Source: Streptomonospora nanhaiensis
GTDB lineage: Bacteria > Actinomycetota > Actinomycetes > Streptosporangiales > Streptosporangiaceae
Reading direction: 5' to 3'
NCBI RefSeq assembly: GCF_026642255.1
Contig: NZ_CP113264.1
Span: forward strand, 372,001 to 436,000
DNA: 64,000 bases
The notes beneath the pieces are model-generated. The model was given only the letters and a program-made list of their open reading frames with translations, was not told the origin of the DNA and did not search any database. Made by a program: the position numbers and the translations under genes. This document shows, one piece after another, positions 1 to 9,017 of the stretch. Numbering within the stretch: the first letter of the stretch is position 1; each line of letters starts with the position of its first letter.

Positions 1-388
1 GGCGCACCAGCTCGCCGCGGACCGCGGGCCCCGGCTCGGGGCGGGCGGGCCTGCCGCGCCTGGACACCGCCCGCCGGGCCGCCTCCAGCTCGTTCGCCAC
101 ATGGAAGATCTGCTCGCGCAGCTGCTCGACCTCGTGCTGCAGTTCGAGGATCCGCTTGATCCCGGCGAGGTTGATGCCCTCCTCCTGGGACAGCCGCTGC
201 ACCTCGCGCAGCGTCTGCACGTCGCGCATGGAGTAGCGGCGCCCCCGGCCGGACGCCCGGCCGGGGGAGACGATCCCCAGCCGGTCGTACTGCCTCAGGG
301 TCTGCGGGTGCATCCCCGCGAGTTCGGCGGCCACCGAGATCACGTAGACCGGGGCGTCAGCGCCGAAGGAGTCGTTCACGTCGTTCAC
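1..388 (-). CDS. hspR: HspR heat-shock repressor, MerR family (3' end beyond window)
   Basis: MerR-type regulator that represses the dnaK operon by binding HAIR sites, in the known family usually with DnaK as co-repressor. The minus-strand reading frame begins MNDVNDSFGADAPVYVISVA and shows the MerR winged-helix core (VAAELAGMHPQTLRQYDRLG, then a GRGRRYSMRDV wing). It continues into a helix rich in Leu and Glu (ILELQHEVEQLREQI) typical of the dimerisation coil. The GTG start at 386-388 overlaps the dnaJ stop (GTGA), so it is probably translationally coupled to dnaJ and is the last gene of dnaK-grpE-dnaJ-hspR. The C-terminus is missing because the window starts inside the gene. Identity is well supported by sequence and gene order. 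Confidence 0.93.
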   Translation of the reverse strand, partial: MNDVNDSFGADAPVYVISVAAELAGMHPQTLRQYDRLGIVSPGRASGRGRRYSMRDVQTLREVQRLSQEEGINLAGIKRILELQHEVEQLREQIFHVANELEAARRAVSRRGRPARPEPGPAVRGELVR

Positions 389-1551
389 GCACCCTTCGCC
401 CGCGCCTCGAGTCCGTCACGCGGGTCGTAGTCGGACGTCGCGGCGCGGAACTTCTCCAGGGCCTCGCGCGCGTCCCCGCTGAGCGTCTTCGGCACCGCCA
501 CCTCGATCGTGACGAGCATGTCGCCCGCGGTGCCGTCCTTGCGGGTCGCGCCCTTGCCGCGCACCCGCAGCTTGTGACCGTTCTGCGTGCCCGGCGGGAC
601 CTTCACGGTCACCGGGAAGCCGTTGAGCGTCGGGATGCGGACCTCCGCGCCGAGCACCGCCTCGGGGAAGCTCACCGGCACGGTGATCGTCACGTTGTCG
701 CCGCTCCTGCCGAACACCGGGTGCTCCTTCACGTGGACGACGACGTAGAGGTCACCCGCCGGACCGCCGTTCTCACCCGGCGCGCCCTTGCCCTTGATCC
801 TGATCCGCTGGCCCTCGGTCACCCCGCCCGGGATACGGGTCTGGATGGTGCGGGTGCTCTTGCCGCGCCCGCTGCCGTTGCAGGTGGCGCAGGGGTCGTC
901 CACGACCAGGCCGCGGCCCTTGCACTCGCTGCACGGCTCGGACAGCGAGAAGCCGCCCAGATTGGTGTTCTCGTGCCCGGTGCCGGAGCACTTCGGGCAC
1001 ATCCGCGGGGCCGTGCCGAGCTTGGCGCCCGTGCCCTTGCAGGTGGGACACGCCTCCTCGCTGGTCAGCTGGAAGGAGCGCGTGACCCCGTCGGCCGCCT
1101 CGCGGAAGGTCAGCGTGGTCTCGGTCTCGACGTCCGCGCCGCGCCGGCTGCGCGTCGCCCCGCCGCCCCGGCCGCGGTTGCCGAACAGGCCGCCGAAGAT
1201 GTCGCTCAGGCGCTCACCGCCCGCGCCGCCACCGCCCCCGGAGGTGCCCTGGCCGAACAGGTCGCCCATGTCGAACCCGCCCGGCCCGGTGCCGCCGCCC
1301 GGGCGGTACGACCCCCCGAACAGCGATCTCGCCTCGTCGTACTCCTTGCGGCGCTTGTCGTCCGACAGGACGTTGTACGCCTCGGAGACCTCCTTGAAGC
1401 GGTCCTCCGCCTTGGGGTCGTCGGTGTTCGCGTCGGGGTGGCTCTCCCGGGCCAGCTTGCGGTAGGACTGCTTGATCTCGTCCTTCGAGGCGGTCTTTGA
1501 GACTCCGAGGACCTTGTAGTAGTCCTTCTCCAGGTAGTCCTTGGTGCTCAT
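385..1551 (-). CDS. dnaJ: Chaperone DnaJ
   Basis: Hsp40 co-chaperone that delivers unfolded clients to DnaK and stimulates its ATPase in the cytoplasm. The 388-residue product has all type-I features: an N-terminal J domain (residues about 8-75) with the HPD motif, a Gly/Phe-rich linker (about 80-140, strongly Gly-rich), and four CxxCxGxG zinc-finger repeats (CPTCKGTG, CPKCSGTG, CSECKGRG, CATCNGSG). The C-terminal substrate-binding domain follows. An upstream GAGAAGG about nine bases before the ATG supports the start. It is the third gene of the operon, separated from grpE by 139 bp holding two large stem-loops, and overlaps hspR by four bases. Length is normal for DnaJ. Confidence 0.97.
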   Translation of the reverse strand: MSTKDYLEKDYYKVLGVSKTASKDEIKQSYRKLARESHPDANTDDPKAEDRFKEVSEAYNVLSDDKRRKEYDEARSLFGGSYRPGGGTGPGGFDMGDLFGQGTSGGGGGAGGERLSDIFGGLFGNRGRGGGATRSRRGADVETETTLTFREAADGVTRSFQLTSEEACPTCKGTGAKLGTAPRMCPKCSGTGHENTNLGGFSLSEPCSECKGRGLVVDDPCATCNGSGRGKSTRTIQTRIPGGVTEGQRIRIKGKGAPGENGGPAGDLYVVVHVKEHPVFGRSGDNVTITVPVSFPEAVLGAEVRIPTLNGFPVTVKVPPGTQNGHKLRVRGKGATRKDGTAGDMLVTIEVAVPKTLSGDAREALEKFRAATSDYDPRDGLEARAKGA

Positions 1552-1602
1552 CGACTGGTGCCTTCTCCCCGCTGGTGCCGGTTGCGTCCGATGGTTCCAC
1601 GT

Positions 1603-1673
1603 GACCCCGGCCCGTGGCGGGCCGGGGTCCGACTCCGGCCGTGACCGCCGCTCGCGCGGAGGTCACGGCCGGA
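1603..1673 (-). promoter_or_regulatory. Two large stem-loops between grpE and dnaJ
   Basis: Two perfect inverted repeats lie in the 139-bp grpE-dnaJ gap. One pairs 1634-1646 with 1661-1673 (13 bp, 14-nt loop). The other pairs 1603-1614 with 1618-1629 (12 bp, 3-nt loop). Neither is followed by a U-run on the minus strand. I infer a partial attenuator or mRNA-processing/stability element that lets dnaK-grpE and dnaJ-hspR accumulate to different levels; a full terminator for an unseen dnaJ promoter is the alternative. Confidence 0.6.
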
Positions 1674-1690
1674 GGTCACGGGCGTGCCCG

Positions 1691-2461
1691 CTACTTGCTG
1701 TTCTCCTCGCCACCGGACTCGGCCGCGGTGTCGGCCTCGTCCGCTCCGGGGGTCCCGCCGTCCTCGGCGGCGCCGGCCGGGGCCTCGCCGCCGTCGACCG
1801 GGTCCCCGACGACCACGCGGGCCGGACGGAGGATCCTCTCACCGATGCGGTACCCGGGCTGGAACACCTCGATCACCGACTGTACGGAGATGTTGGGGAC
1901 CGGCACCAGGGTGAGCGCCTCGTGGATGTTCGGGTCGAACTCGTCGCCCTGGTCCGCGTAGCGCTCCAGGCCCAGCTTGGTGACGGAGGCCTCCAGGGCC
2001 TCGCCCACCGCCTTGAACCCGCCGTTGAGCTCGTCGTGGTCCCGCGCCCGGCCGATGTCGTCCAGGATCGGCAGGAGTTCGCCGAGGACCTGGGCGGTCG
2101 CCGTCTCGCGGACCGCGACGCGGTCGCGCTCGACGCGCTTGCGGTAGTTGGAGTACTCCGCCTGCACGCGCTTGATGTCGTTGGTCAGCTCGATGACCCG
2201 CTCGTCCGCGTTGATCGCGTCCGTGACCACGGATTCCGGAGTGTCCGGAATCTCGGGGAAGTCCTCCAGCTCGGCCTCGACGACGTCCTCGTCGGAGTCG
2301 TCCGGCGCGGCGGCGGGCTCCTCGGGGGCGGTGGCCCCCTTGGGCTCGCGGACCTCACCGGTCTCGGGGTCGATCCGGCGGTTGTCGCGGATCACCGGGC
2401 CCTGCTTCTCCTCACCGTCACCGGTGTCGGAGTTGTTCGTGTTGTTGTCCGACGGTGCCAT
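1691..2461 (-). CDS. grpE: Nucleotide exchange factor GrpE
   Basis: GrpE homodimer that releases ADP from DnaK and closes the chaperone cycle. The 256-residue protein starts MAPSDNNTNNSDTGD at 2461, preceded by AAGGAGG eight bases upstream. A longer in-frame reading from 2611 is possible but overlaps dnaK and lacks a ribosome site. The N-terminal third is acidic and disordered, followed by the long coiled coil (ELTNDIKRVQAEYSNYRKRV) and the C-terminal beta domain with GEALEASVTKLGLERYADQGDEFDP-like sequence ending in the family-typical RPARVVVG region. The C-terminal tail is Ala/Gly/Glu-rich. It lies 37 bp after dnaK in the same operon. Confidence 0.96.
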   Translation of the reverse strand: MAPSDNNTNNSDTGDGEEKQGPVIRDNRRIDPETGEVREPKGATAPEEPAAAPDDSDEDVVEAELEDFPEIPDTPESVVTDAINADERVIELTNDIKRVQAEYSNYRKRVERDRVAVRETATAQVLGELLPILDDIGRARDHDELNGGFKAVGEALEASVTKLGLERYADQGDEFDPNIHEALTLVPVPNISVQSVIEVFQPGYRIGERILRPARVVVGDPVDGGEAPAGAAEDGGTPGADEADTAAESGGEENSK

Positions 2462-2498
2462 GTCCGGCGTGCCCTCCTTCCTCGACTCGACCTGGGGC

Positions 2499-4355
2499 TC
2501 AGGACTGCTGCTGGTTGCCCTTGCCGTTGTCCTCGTCGACGATCTCGGCGTCCACGACGTCGGTGTCGTCGGCGGAGTCGGAGGCCGAAGCGCCGGCGTC
2601 GCCCTCGGCACCGCCCTGCTGGCCCTGGCTGTAGATCGCGGAACCGATCTTCTGGCTGGCCAGCGCGACCTTCTCGCTCGCGGAGCGGATGGCCTCGACG
2701 TCGGTGCCCTCGAGTGCGGTCTTCAGCTCGGCCACCGCGGCCTCGGTCTCGGAGCGCACGTCCGCCGGGATCTTGTCCTCGTTGTCCTTGATGACCTTCT
2801 CGGTCTGGTAGACGAGGGACTCGGCGTTGTTGCGGACCTCGGCCTCCTCGCGGCGCTTGCGGTCCTCCTCCGCGTACTGCTCGGCGTCGCGGACCATCTT
2901 GTCGATGTCGTCCTTGGACATCGCGGAGCCGCCGGAGATGGTGACGGACTGCTCGCGGCCGGTGCCCAGGTCCTTCGCGGTGACGCTGACGATGCCGTTG
3001 GCGTCGATGTCGAAGGCGACCTCGATCTGCGGGACGCCGCGCGGCGCCGGGGGCAGGCCGGTCAGGTCGAAGACGCCCAGCTTCTTGTTGTACTGGGCGA
3101 TGTCGCGCTCACCCTGGTAGACCTGGATCTGCACGGACGGCTGGTTGTCGTCGGCCGTCGTGAAGATCTCGGAGCGCTTGGTGGGGATGGTGGTGTTGCG
3201 CTCGATGAGCTTGGTGAACACCCCGCCCTTGGTCTCGATGCCCAGCGACAGCGGGGTCACGTCCAGGAGCAGGACGTCCTTGACCTCGCCCTTGAGCACG
3301 CCGGCCTGGAGCGCGGCGCCGATCGCCACGACCTCGTCCGGGTTGACGCCCTTGTTGGGCTCCTTGCCGCCGGTCATCTCCTTGACCAGGTCGGCGATGG
3401 CGGGCATACGGGTCGAGCCGCCCACCAGGACCACGTGGTCGATCTGGTCGACACTGATCCCCGCGTCCTTGATGACCTGCTGGAACGGCGTCTTGGTCCG
3501 CTCGACCAGGTCGGAGGTCAGGCGCTGGAACTCGGCGCGGGAGAGCTTCTCGTCCAGGTGCAGCGGGCCCTCGGCCGAGGCCGTGATGTAGGGCAGGTTG
3601 ATGCCCGACTCGCTGGAGCTGGACAGCTCGATCTTGGCCTTCTCAGCGGCCTCGCGCAGGCGCTGCAGGGCCATCTTGTCCTTGGACAGGTCCACGCCGT
3701 TGGAGTTCTTGAAGCGCTCGACCAGCCAGTTGACGATCGCCTGGTCCCAGTCGTCGCCGCCGAGGTGGTTGTCGCCGTTGGTCGCCTTGACCTCCACGAC
3801 GCCGTCGCCCACCTCCAGCAGGGAGACGTCGAAGGTGCCGCCGCCCAGGTCGTACACCAGGATGGTCGCCTCCTCCTCCTTCTCCAGGTGGTAGGCGAGG
3901 GCGGCCGAGGTCGGCTCGTTGATGATGCGCAGGACGTTGAGGCCCGCGATCGTGCCGGCCTCCTTGGTGGCCTGGCGCTGGGAGTCGCTGAAGTAGGCGG
4001 GGACGGTGATGACCGCGTCGGTCACGTCCTCGCCGAGGTAGGCCTCGGCGTCGCGCTTGAGCTTCTGGAGCACGAAGGCGCTGATCTGCTGGGGGTTGAA
4101 GGTCTTGTCGTCGATCTTCACCGTCCAGTCGGTGCCGATGTGGCGCTTGACCGAGCGGATGGTGCGGTCGACGTTGGTGACCGCCTGGCGCTTGGCGACC
4201 TCGCCGACGAGCACCTCGCCGTTCTTGGCGAAGGCGACGACGGACGGGGTGGTACGGGAGCCCTCGGCGTTGGCGATGACCGTCGGCTCGCCGCCCTCCA
4301 GGACCGCGACACACGAGTTCGTCGTACCGAGGTCGATTCCGACCGCACGAGCCAT
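2499..4355 (-). CDS. dnaK: Chaperone DnaK (Hsp70)
   Basis: Major cytoplasmic Hsp70. The 618-residue product carries the N-terminal phosphate loop [12 protein letters not shown], the second phosphate motif ([14 protein letters not shown]), the adenosine motif ([13 protein letters not shown]) and a normal substrate-binding domain beginning [11 protein letters not shown]. The lid and a Gly/Asp-rich flexible tail (ending [12 protein letters not shown]) follow. I place the start at 4355 ([10 protein letters not shown]), six codons inside the longest frame, because AGGAAG sits six bases upstream and homologues begin there. First gene of the operon; two HAIR-like elements and a sigma-A-type promoter lie immediately upstream, so heat induction through HspR is expected. 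Confidence 0.98.
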   Translation of the reverse strand: MARAVGIDLGTTNSCVAVLEGGEPTVIANAEGSRTTPSVVAFAKNGEVLVGEVAKRQAVTNVDRTIRSVKRHIGTDWTVKIDDKTFNPQQISAFVLQKLKRDAEAYLGEDVTDAVITVPAYFSDSQRQATKEAGTIAGLNVLRIINEPTSAALAYHLEKEEEATILVYDLGGGTFDVSLLEVGDGVVEVKATNGDNHLGGDDWDQAIVNWLVERFKNSNGVDLSKDKMALQRLREAAEKAKIELSSSSESGINLPYITASAEGPLHLDEKLSRAEFQRLTSDLVERTKTPFQQVIKDAGISVDQIDHVVLVGGSTRMPAIADLVKEMTGGKEPNKGVNPDEVVAIGAALQAGVLKGEVKDVLLLDVTPLSLGIETKGGVFTKLIERNTTIPTKRSEIFTTADDNQPSVQIQVYQGERDIAQYNKKLGVFDLTGLPPAPRGVPQIEVAFDIDANGIVSVTAKDLGTGREQSVTISGGSAMSKDDIDKMVRDAEQYAEEDRKRREEAEVRNNAESLVYQTEKVIKDNEDKIPADVRSETEAAVAELKTALEGTDVEAIRSASEKVALASQKIGSAIYSQGQQGGAEGDAGASASDSADDTDVVDAEIVDEDNGKGNQQQS

Positions 4356-4374
4356 GGTTGCTTCCTCCGTCAAA

Positions 4375-4395
4375 GTTGAGTCGTTCAGGCGTAAG
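4375..4395 (-). promoter_or_regulatory. Degenerate second HAIR operator over the dnaK -10 region
   Basis: Read on the minus strand, CTTACGC-N7-ACTCAAC has the 7-N7-7 geometry of HAIR. It matches the CTTGAGT/ACTCAAG consensus at 4 of 7 and 6 of 7 positions. Its spacer and right half closely repeat those of the better site at 4427-4447. It overlaps the predicted -10 and start region, where HspR binding would block polymerase. Confidence 0.55.
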
Positions 4396-4422
4396 TTTGC
4401 TTCGTCGAGCGAGGGCTGTCAA
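4394..4422 (-). promoter_or_regulatory. dnaK: Predicted dnaK promoter
   Basis: On the minus strand a perfect TTGACA (4417-4422) is followed after 17 bases by CAAACT (4394-4399), a moderate -10. The deduced start lies about 30 bases before the dnaK ATG. The hexamer pair sits between the two HAIR-like elements. Inferred from spacing and consensus only. Confidence 0.55.
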
Positions 4423-4426
4423 GTCA

Positions 4427-4447
4427 GTTGAGTCGATCAGACTCAAG
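4427..4447 (-). promoter_or_regulatory. HAIR operator (HspR-associated inverted repeat)
   Basis: The minus strand reads CTTGAGT-CTGATCG-ACTCAAC, identical to the HAIR consensus CTTGAGT-N7-ACTCAAG except for the last base. Position just upstream of the dnaK -35 and the presence of hspR in the same operon make autoregulation by HspR the natural reading. Confidence 0.85.
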
Positions 4448-5035
4448 TTGGTTCCTACGCCCTGACAACGGCCGGACAAGCCGGGATGTTCCCGACCTGG
4501 GCACTCCCCACGAGGAAGATGGGGGAACCCCGGGACAACTCGGGGACATCCTTGACCTGGAAACCAGGGGAGGTCAGGGGCGTCCGGGGGTAATCCCGGC
4601 GGCTCCGGGCGGCGGGGACGGGGGCGCGGTTCCCCGCCGGGGGCGGGGCGTCCGGCCCGGCCGTCCACAGCCGCGGGTTCCCGGTTGCCCCCGCCTCCGC
4701 TGTGGCCCAACCTGGGATCGGGGGAGAATCCCGGTGGTCCCACCGATGCCCGGGGCGCCCGCCGGTGTCCGCGGTCCGCTACATATAGGGGAGGCGCGGT
4801 GTGTCCGGGGTCGTCCCGGACGCACGCCCGTGGTTCTGTTGCGTCGGCGCCCGCGGGCCTCGGCGCGGGCGGGCGCCGCGGCCCCGGTCCGCGCCGGAAG
4901 GGGCGCCCGCCGGGTCCGCGCCCGGCGGCGGGGCGATCCGGTGGCGGGCGCGCGATTACCCGCTAGTAACATAAGTTCCGACCGCCGGTGTGTGGCGCAC
5001 CGGTCGACGAGAAGCAGGATGGGAGGCCACGGACG
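4448..5035. other. 588-bp intergenic region between divergent dnaK and the Fe-S oxidoreductase
   Basis: No credible gene. It holds a short hairpin CCTGG-aaa-CCAGG (4556-4568) and an AT-richer TACATATAGG patch around 4790-4800. A possible -10 (TAACAT, 4967-4972) lies about 65 bases before the downstream start. Most of the rest is very GC-rich with no clear operator. Confidence 0.5.
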
Positions 5036-7243
5036 ATGCATCCTCTGTACTTGACGCTGGGCATCATCACCTCGGTCTTCGCCGTGGTCGCGTTCACCAT
5101 GTTCGCTCTGGCCGTCCGCCAGATCGTGCGAACCGTGGGTGTGGGCCGTGCGGTGGAGCCCGAGCGCAAGGGGCCGTTCGGACAACGGTTCACCATGACG
5201 GTCATCGAGATCCTCGGGCACGGGCGCATGCTCAAGCGGCCGTGGATCGGCGTCGCGCACTGGTTCGTGATGGTCTCCTTCCCCCTTCTCGCCTTCACGG
5301 TCGTGGAGGCGCAGGGCGAGGTCTTCGACCCCCACTTCACGCTGCCGGTCATCGCCGACTGGACGATCTACGGCCTGGCGATCGAGTTCATCGCCGGGAC
5401 CAGCCTCGTCGGCATCCTGGGCCTGACCGCCTACCGGTTCGTCAACCGCCCCGCGCGGATCGGCCGCGCGTCCCGCTTCATGAACTCCAAGCAGTGGACC
5501 GGCTACTACGTCGAGGCCTACATCATCGGCCTGCTGTTCGCGATCTTCGTGATCCGCGGCTTCAAGGTCGCCTCCGACACCTTCCCGTTCCCGGTCTGGG
5601 CGACCCCGATCTCCCACGCCGTGGGCGCGCTCCTGCCCGGCGACCCGGGCATCGCCGACCCGGGCATCGCCCTGGTCGCCGCGTTCAAGCTGATCATCAG
5701 CTACGCGTTCTTCGTCGTGCTGGCGCTCAAGCTCACCATGGGCGTGGGCTGGCACCGCTTCATCGCGCCGGTCAACATCTACTTCAAGCGCAACGCCGAC
5801 GGGAAGCCGACCCTCGGCGCCGCCAAGCAGATGATGGACAGGTCCGGCACCAAGCCCCTCGACTTCGAGGAGGCCGACCCGGACGAGGACCCGTTCGGCG
5901 CGGGCAAGATCGAGGACTTCACCTGGAAGGGTCTCCTCGACTTCAGCAGCTGCACCGAGTGCGGCCGCTGCCAGTCGCAGTGCCCCGCCTGGAACACCGG
6001 CAAGCCCCTCTCGCCCAAGAAGGTCATCCTCGACCTCCAGCGGCACGCGTACGAGAAGGCCCCGTACCTCCTCCAGGGCATCACCGAGGAGACCCTCGCC
6101 GAGAAGCCCGACGAGAGCCACGCGGGCGTGGACGTCCTCGCACTCCTCAACAAGCCGCTGGTCGGCACCGAGGAGGAGGGCGGCGTCATCCACCCCGACG
6201 AGCTGTGGGCCTGCACCAACTGCGGCGCCTGCGTCGAGCAGTGCCCGGTCGACATCGAGCACATCGACCACATCCTCGACATGCGCCGCTACCAGGTCAT
6301 GGTCGAGTCCAACTTCCCGTCCGAGGCCAACACGCTCCTCAAGAACCTGGAGAACAAGGGCAACCCCTGGGGCATGGCCGAGGACCGGCGCATGGACTGG
6401 ATCGCCGAGCTGGCCTCCCAGGAGAACCCGGTCGAGGTCCAGGTCGTCGAGGACAAGCTGCCCGAGGGCACCGAGTACCTGTTCTGGGTCGGCTGCGCCG
6501 GGGCGCTGGAGGACCGGGCGAAGAAGACCACCAAGGCCATCGCCGAACTGCTGGACATCGCGGGCGTCAAGTTCGCCGTCCTGGGCGGCATGGAGGCCTG
6601 CACCGGCGACCCCGCCCGCCGCCTGGGCATGGAGTACGTCTTCCAGATGCTCGCGCAGCAGAACGTGGAGACGCTCAACGACGCCGGCGTCACGAAGATC
6701 GTGGCCAGCTGCCCCCACTGCTTCAACACCCTCGCCAACGAGTACCCGCAGCTCGGCGGCACCTATGAGGTCGTCCACCACAGCCAGCTGCTGGCCAAAC
6801 TGGTGGAGGAGGGGCAGCTCACCCCGGTCAACTCCGTGGACGAGAACATCACCTACCACGACCCCTGCTTCCTGGGCCGCCACAACAAGGTGTACACGCC
6901 GCCGCGCGACATCATGGCCCAGGTGCCCGGGGTCAAGACCCAGGAGATGCACCGCCACAAGGAGCGGGGCTTCTGCTGCGGCGCGGGCGGCGCCCGCATG
7001 TGGATGGAGGAGCGGATCGGCAAGCGCATCAACACCGAGCGGGTGGACGAGGCGCTGACCACCAACCCCGACACCGTCTCCACCGCCTGCCCGTTCTGCC
7101 AGGTCATGCTCGGCGACGCGATCAACGAGAAGAAGTCGCAGGGCGAGGCCAAGGAGACGCTGGAGGTCGTGGACGTCTCCCAGCTGCTCCTGCGCTCGGT
7201 CCGGGGCGAGGCGCCCAAGGAGGCCGAGGCCGCCGACGCCTGA
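5036..7243 (+). CDS. Membrane (Fe-S)-binding oxidoreductase, EtfD/Rv0338c type
   Basis: Probable quinone-linked reductase. About 735 residues: an N-terminal membrane domain with roughly five or six helices (residues about 5-240), then a dicluster ferredoxin with C306-x2-C-x2-C-x3-C and C393-x2-C-x2-C-x3-C. Two cysteine-rich CCG-type domains follow (around GGMEACTGDPARRLG / CPHCFNTLANEYPQ, and FCCGAGGARMWMEE). This architecture matches heterodisulfide-reductase-D-like proteins and the mycobacterial EtfD, which passes electrons from the electron-transfer flavoprotein of fatty-acid oxidation to menaquinone. In mycobacteria that gene also lies not far from dnaK. The start at 5036 (MHPLYLTLG) follows GGGAGG; an upstream in-frame start at 4988 is less likely. 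Monocistronic, with a strong terminator downstream. Confidence 0.88.
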   Translation: MHPLYLTLGIITSVFAVVAFTMFALAVRQIVRTVGVGRAVEPERKGPFGQRFTMTVIEILGHGRMLKRPWIGVAHWFVMVSFPLLAFTVVEAQGEVFDPHFTLPVIADWTIYGLAIEFIAGTSLVGILGLTAYRFVNRPARIGRASRFMNSKQWTGYYVEAYIIGLLFAIFVIRGFKVASDTFPFPVWATPISHAVGALLPGDPGIADPGIALVAAFKLIISYAFFVVLALKLTMGVGWHRFIAPVNIYFKRNADGKPTLGAAKQMMDRSGTKPLDFEEADPDEDPFGAGKIEDFTWKGLLDFSSCTECGRCQSQCPAWNTGKPLSPKKVILDLQRHAYEKAPYLLQGITEETLAEKPDESHAGVDVLALLNKPLVGTEEEGGVIHPDELWACTNCGACVEQCPVDIEHIDHILDMRRYQVMVESNFPSEANTLLKNLENKGNPWGMAEDRRMDWIAELASQENPVEVQVVEDKLPEGTEYLFWVGCAGALEDRAKKTTKAIAELLDIAGVKFAVLGGMEACTGDPARRLGMEYVFQMLAQQNVETLNDAGVTKIVASCPHCFNTLANEYPQLGGTYEVVHHSQLLAKLVEEGQLTPVNSVDENITYHDPCFLGRHNKVYTPPRDIMAQVPGVKTQEMHRHKERGFCCGAGGARMWMEERIGKRINTERVDEALTTNPDTVSTACPFCQVMLGDAINEKKSQGEAKETLEVVDVSQLLLRSVRGEAPKEAEAADA

Positions 7244-7279
7244 CCGTCGGCACGCGCTCCCGCCGTCGGCGGGGGCGGG

Positions 7280-7331
7280 GAGGGGCCGGGCCCGGGTCGC
7301 GGGGGGTCTCGCGACCGGAGCCCGGCCCCTC
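7280..7331. terminator. Strong hairpin terminator between convergent genes
   Basis: GAGGGGCCGGGC and GGGTCGCG pair with CGCGACC and GCCCGGCCCCTC around a GGGGGTCT-like loop. This gives a long, slightly interrupted GC stem just after the Fe-S oxidoreductase stop. It has no U-run, as is usual in high-GC actinomycetes. Confidence 0.75.
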
Positions 7332-7673
7332 CGGCGTTCCCCGACGCCCGCGCAGCCCGCGCGGAGCGGCGCCGGGCAGTGCGGACGCCATGACGGGGTG
7401 TGCATGCCGGGTGCGGGTCGCGGCAGGGGCGGGGCCCGTCCGGCGGCGGGGAGGGCGCCCCGTGCCCGGGGTCGGGGTCGCCCGGCGGCGTCGTCCACAG
7501 CCTGTGGACAGTGCCCCGCTTCACCCCGACCCGACCCGCTCCGTGCCGCCTCGCCCCGATCCGCGTCGGCCGTGTCCGGCGCAGAGGCGCACGCGGCTCC
7601 GCGGTCCGGAGCCCGCGGGGTCCTCGGTCCACCGCCGGCCCGCCGCTCTCCGGGACGGGCCGGGCCCCGGGGG
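7332..7673. other. GC-rich intergenic stretch with a 17-bp palindrome resembling paired DnaA boxes
   Basis: No gene is convincing here. The notable element is GTCCACAG-C-CTGTGGAC (7493-7509), a perfect 8-bp inverted repeat. Each arm contains TCCACA, the core of the actinomycete DnaA box TTGTCCACA, with one or two mismatches outside it. It could equally be a small hairpin or the operator of an unknown regulator. Confidence 0.4.
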
Positions 7674-9005
7674 TCACGGGGCGAGGTGCTCGGTGAGGAA
7701 TCCGTCGAGGGTGTGCCGGGTGAGCTGGCTCGCGAAGCCTCCCCAGTTCAGGTCGAACATGTGCTCCGCCCAGGGGATCTCCAGGTATCGGTGCGCGACC
7801 CCGGCCTCGTCCAGCCGGGCGGCCATGCGGCGGTTGTCCTCCGTGCCCAGGAACAGGTCGTGGCCCGACATGACCAGCAGGGTGGGCGGGCTGTCGGCCG
7901 ACACCTGGTGGAGGGGGGAGATGAGTTCGTACTCCTCGGGGACCTCCTCCGGGGTCCCGCCCATCATCCGGACGGAGCCCTCGTCCAGGTCGTCGCCGAC
8001 GGGGGAGTGGCGCTGCCGCCACGGCACCTCGGGGGCCCCGTCGGTTCCGTCGGCCACGGAGTACCAGGCCACGACCGCGTCCGGGGCCGTCTCGGAAACG
8101 TCGCAGCTCGGCGGGATCTCCTCCGCCGACGTGTACCCGGCGAGGAGCGCGAGCAGGCCCCCCGCGGACTGACCGGTGACGGCGATCCTGTCCGGGTCCG
8201 CCCCGTACTCCTCCGCGTGCGCGCGGGCCCAGCCGACGGCGCACTTGACGTCGGAGACGGGCGCGGACCAGTCACCGTCCGGGAAGTACCGGTAGTCGAC
8301 GTCGAACACCACGCGACCGCCGTCCGCCAGCCACGTGTCCCAGCGGGGAAGGAGGCTCTGCGGCAGGTCGTCGGCGCCTCCGTGGACGTTCACCACGATG
8401 GGCAGCGGTGCGTCGTCCTCCCTCCGCTCCGGTTCCCACACGTCGAGGACCAGTTCCTCCGCGGCCTCGGGGGCGCCGCTGCCCGAGGGGTCGGCGATCT
8501 CCTCCCCGGACTCGTCGAGCCGCAGGTAGACGCGCGTCTCGGGTTCACGGTCGGCGCTGGTGGACAGGCCCGCGGTGTACTCGGCGAGGCTGAGCCGCGC
8601 GCCCTCGGCGCGCGCGGTGGACCAGATCGCGGCGGGGGGCACCAGGGCCGCGGCGAGCACGGCCGCGTTGGCCGCGGCGGCGACCGCCGCGAGTCGCCGC
8701 CCCCGACCGGCCGAGGGGCCCGGCGCCGGGGCCCCGTCCCGTTCCCGGGGGCTCCGGCGCCGGCCGCGGAACAGGACGGTGAGGGCGATCAGCAGCCCCG
8801 CGGCGGCCGGTACGGCGAACACCAGGCTGAACTCCAGCGCCAGCAGCGCGTACTGCCACGCGTCCCACGACGGCGGCGGCAGCAGCACGAGTGCGGCCGC
8901 CGCCGCTCCCGGAAGGGCGGTGATGCACGCGGCGGCGAGGGCGGCTCTGCGTCCGACGGCGGCGGTCGGCCGCCGGCCGGCGCCGCGTTCGTGTGGGTGG
9001 TCCAT
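7674..9005 (-). CDS. Membrane-anchored alpha/beta-hydrolase (esterase/lipase-like)
   Basis: 443 residues. The N-terminal 130 residues contain three probable membrane helices separated by an Arg-rich cytoplasmic loop. The C-terminal half is an alpha/beta-hydrolase with an oxyanion HGG (208-210), nucleophile motif GQSAG (Ser280), Asp383 in MSGHD and His415 in PWAEH. This is the HSL/BD-FAE esterase pattern, and the substrate is unknown. GGAGG four bases before the ATG supports the start. It is divergent from a TetR-family gene, and two tandem 14-bp inverted repeats lie between them, so it is very likely the TetR target. It converges on the Fe-S oxidoreductase. Confidence 0.85.
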   Translation of the reverse strand: MDHPHERGAGRRPTAAVGRRAALAAACITALPGAAAAALVLLPPPSWDAWQYALLALEFSLVFAVPAAAGLLIALTVLFRGRRRSPRERDGAPAPGPSAGRGRRLAAVAAAANAAVLAAALVPPAAIWSTARAEGARLSLAEYTAGLSTSADREPETRVYLRLDESGEEIADPSGSGAPEAAEELVLDVWEPERREDDAPLPIVVNVHGGADDLPQSLLPRWDTWLADGGRVVFDVDYRYFPDGDWSAPVSDVKCAVGWARAHAEEYGADPDRIAVTGQSAGGLLALLAGYTSAEEIPPSCDVSETAPDAVVAWYSVADGTDGAPEVPWRQRHSPVGDDLDEGSVRMMGGTPEEVPEEYELISPLHQVSADSPPTLLVMSGHDLFLGTEDNRRMAARLDEAGVAHRYLEIPWAEHMFDLNWGGFASQLTRHTLDGFLTEHLAP

Positions 9006-9017
9006 GCGTCCTCCATT

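Noticed and set aside
4574..7498. Minus-strand frame of 974 codons across the Fe-S oxidoreductase
   Set aside because: The plus strand encodes intact CxxCxxCxxxC motifs; the antisense product has no family features.
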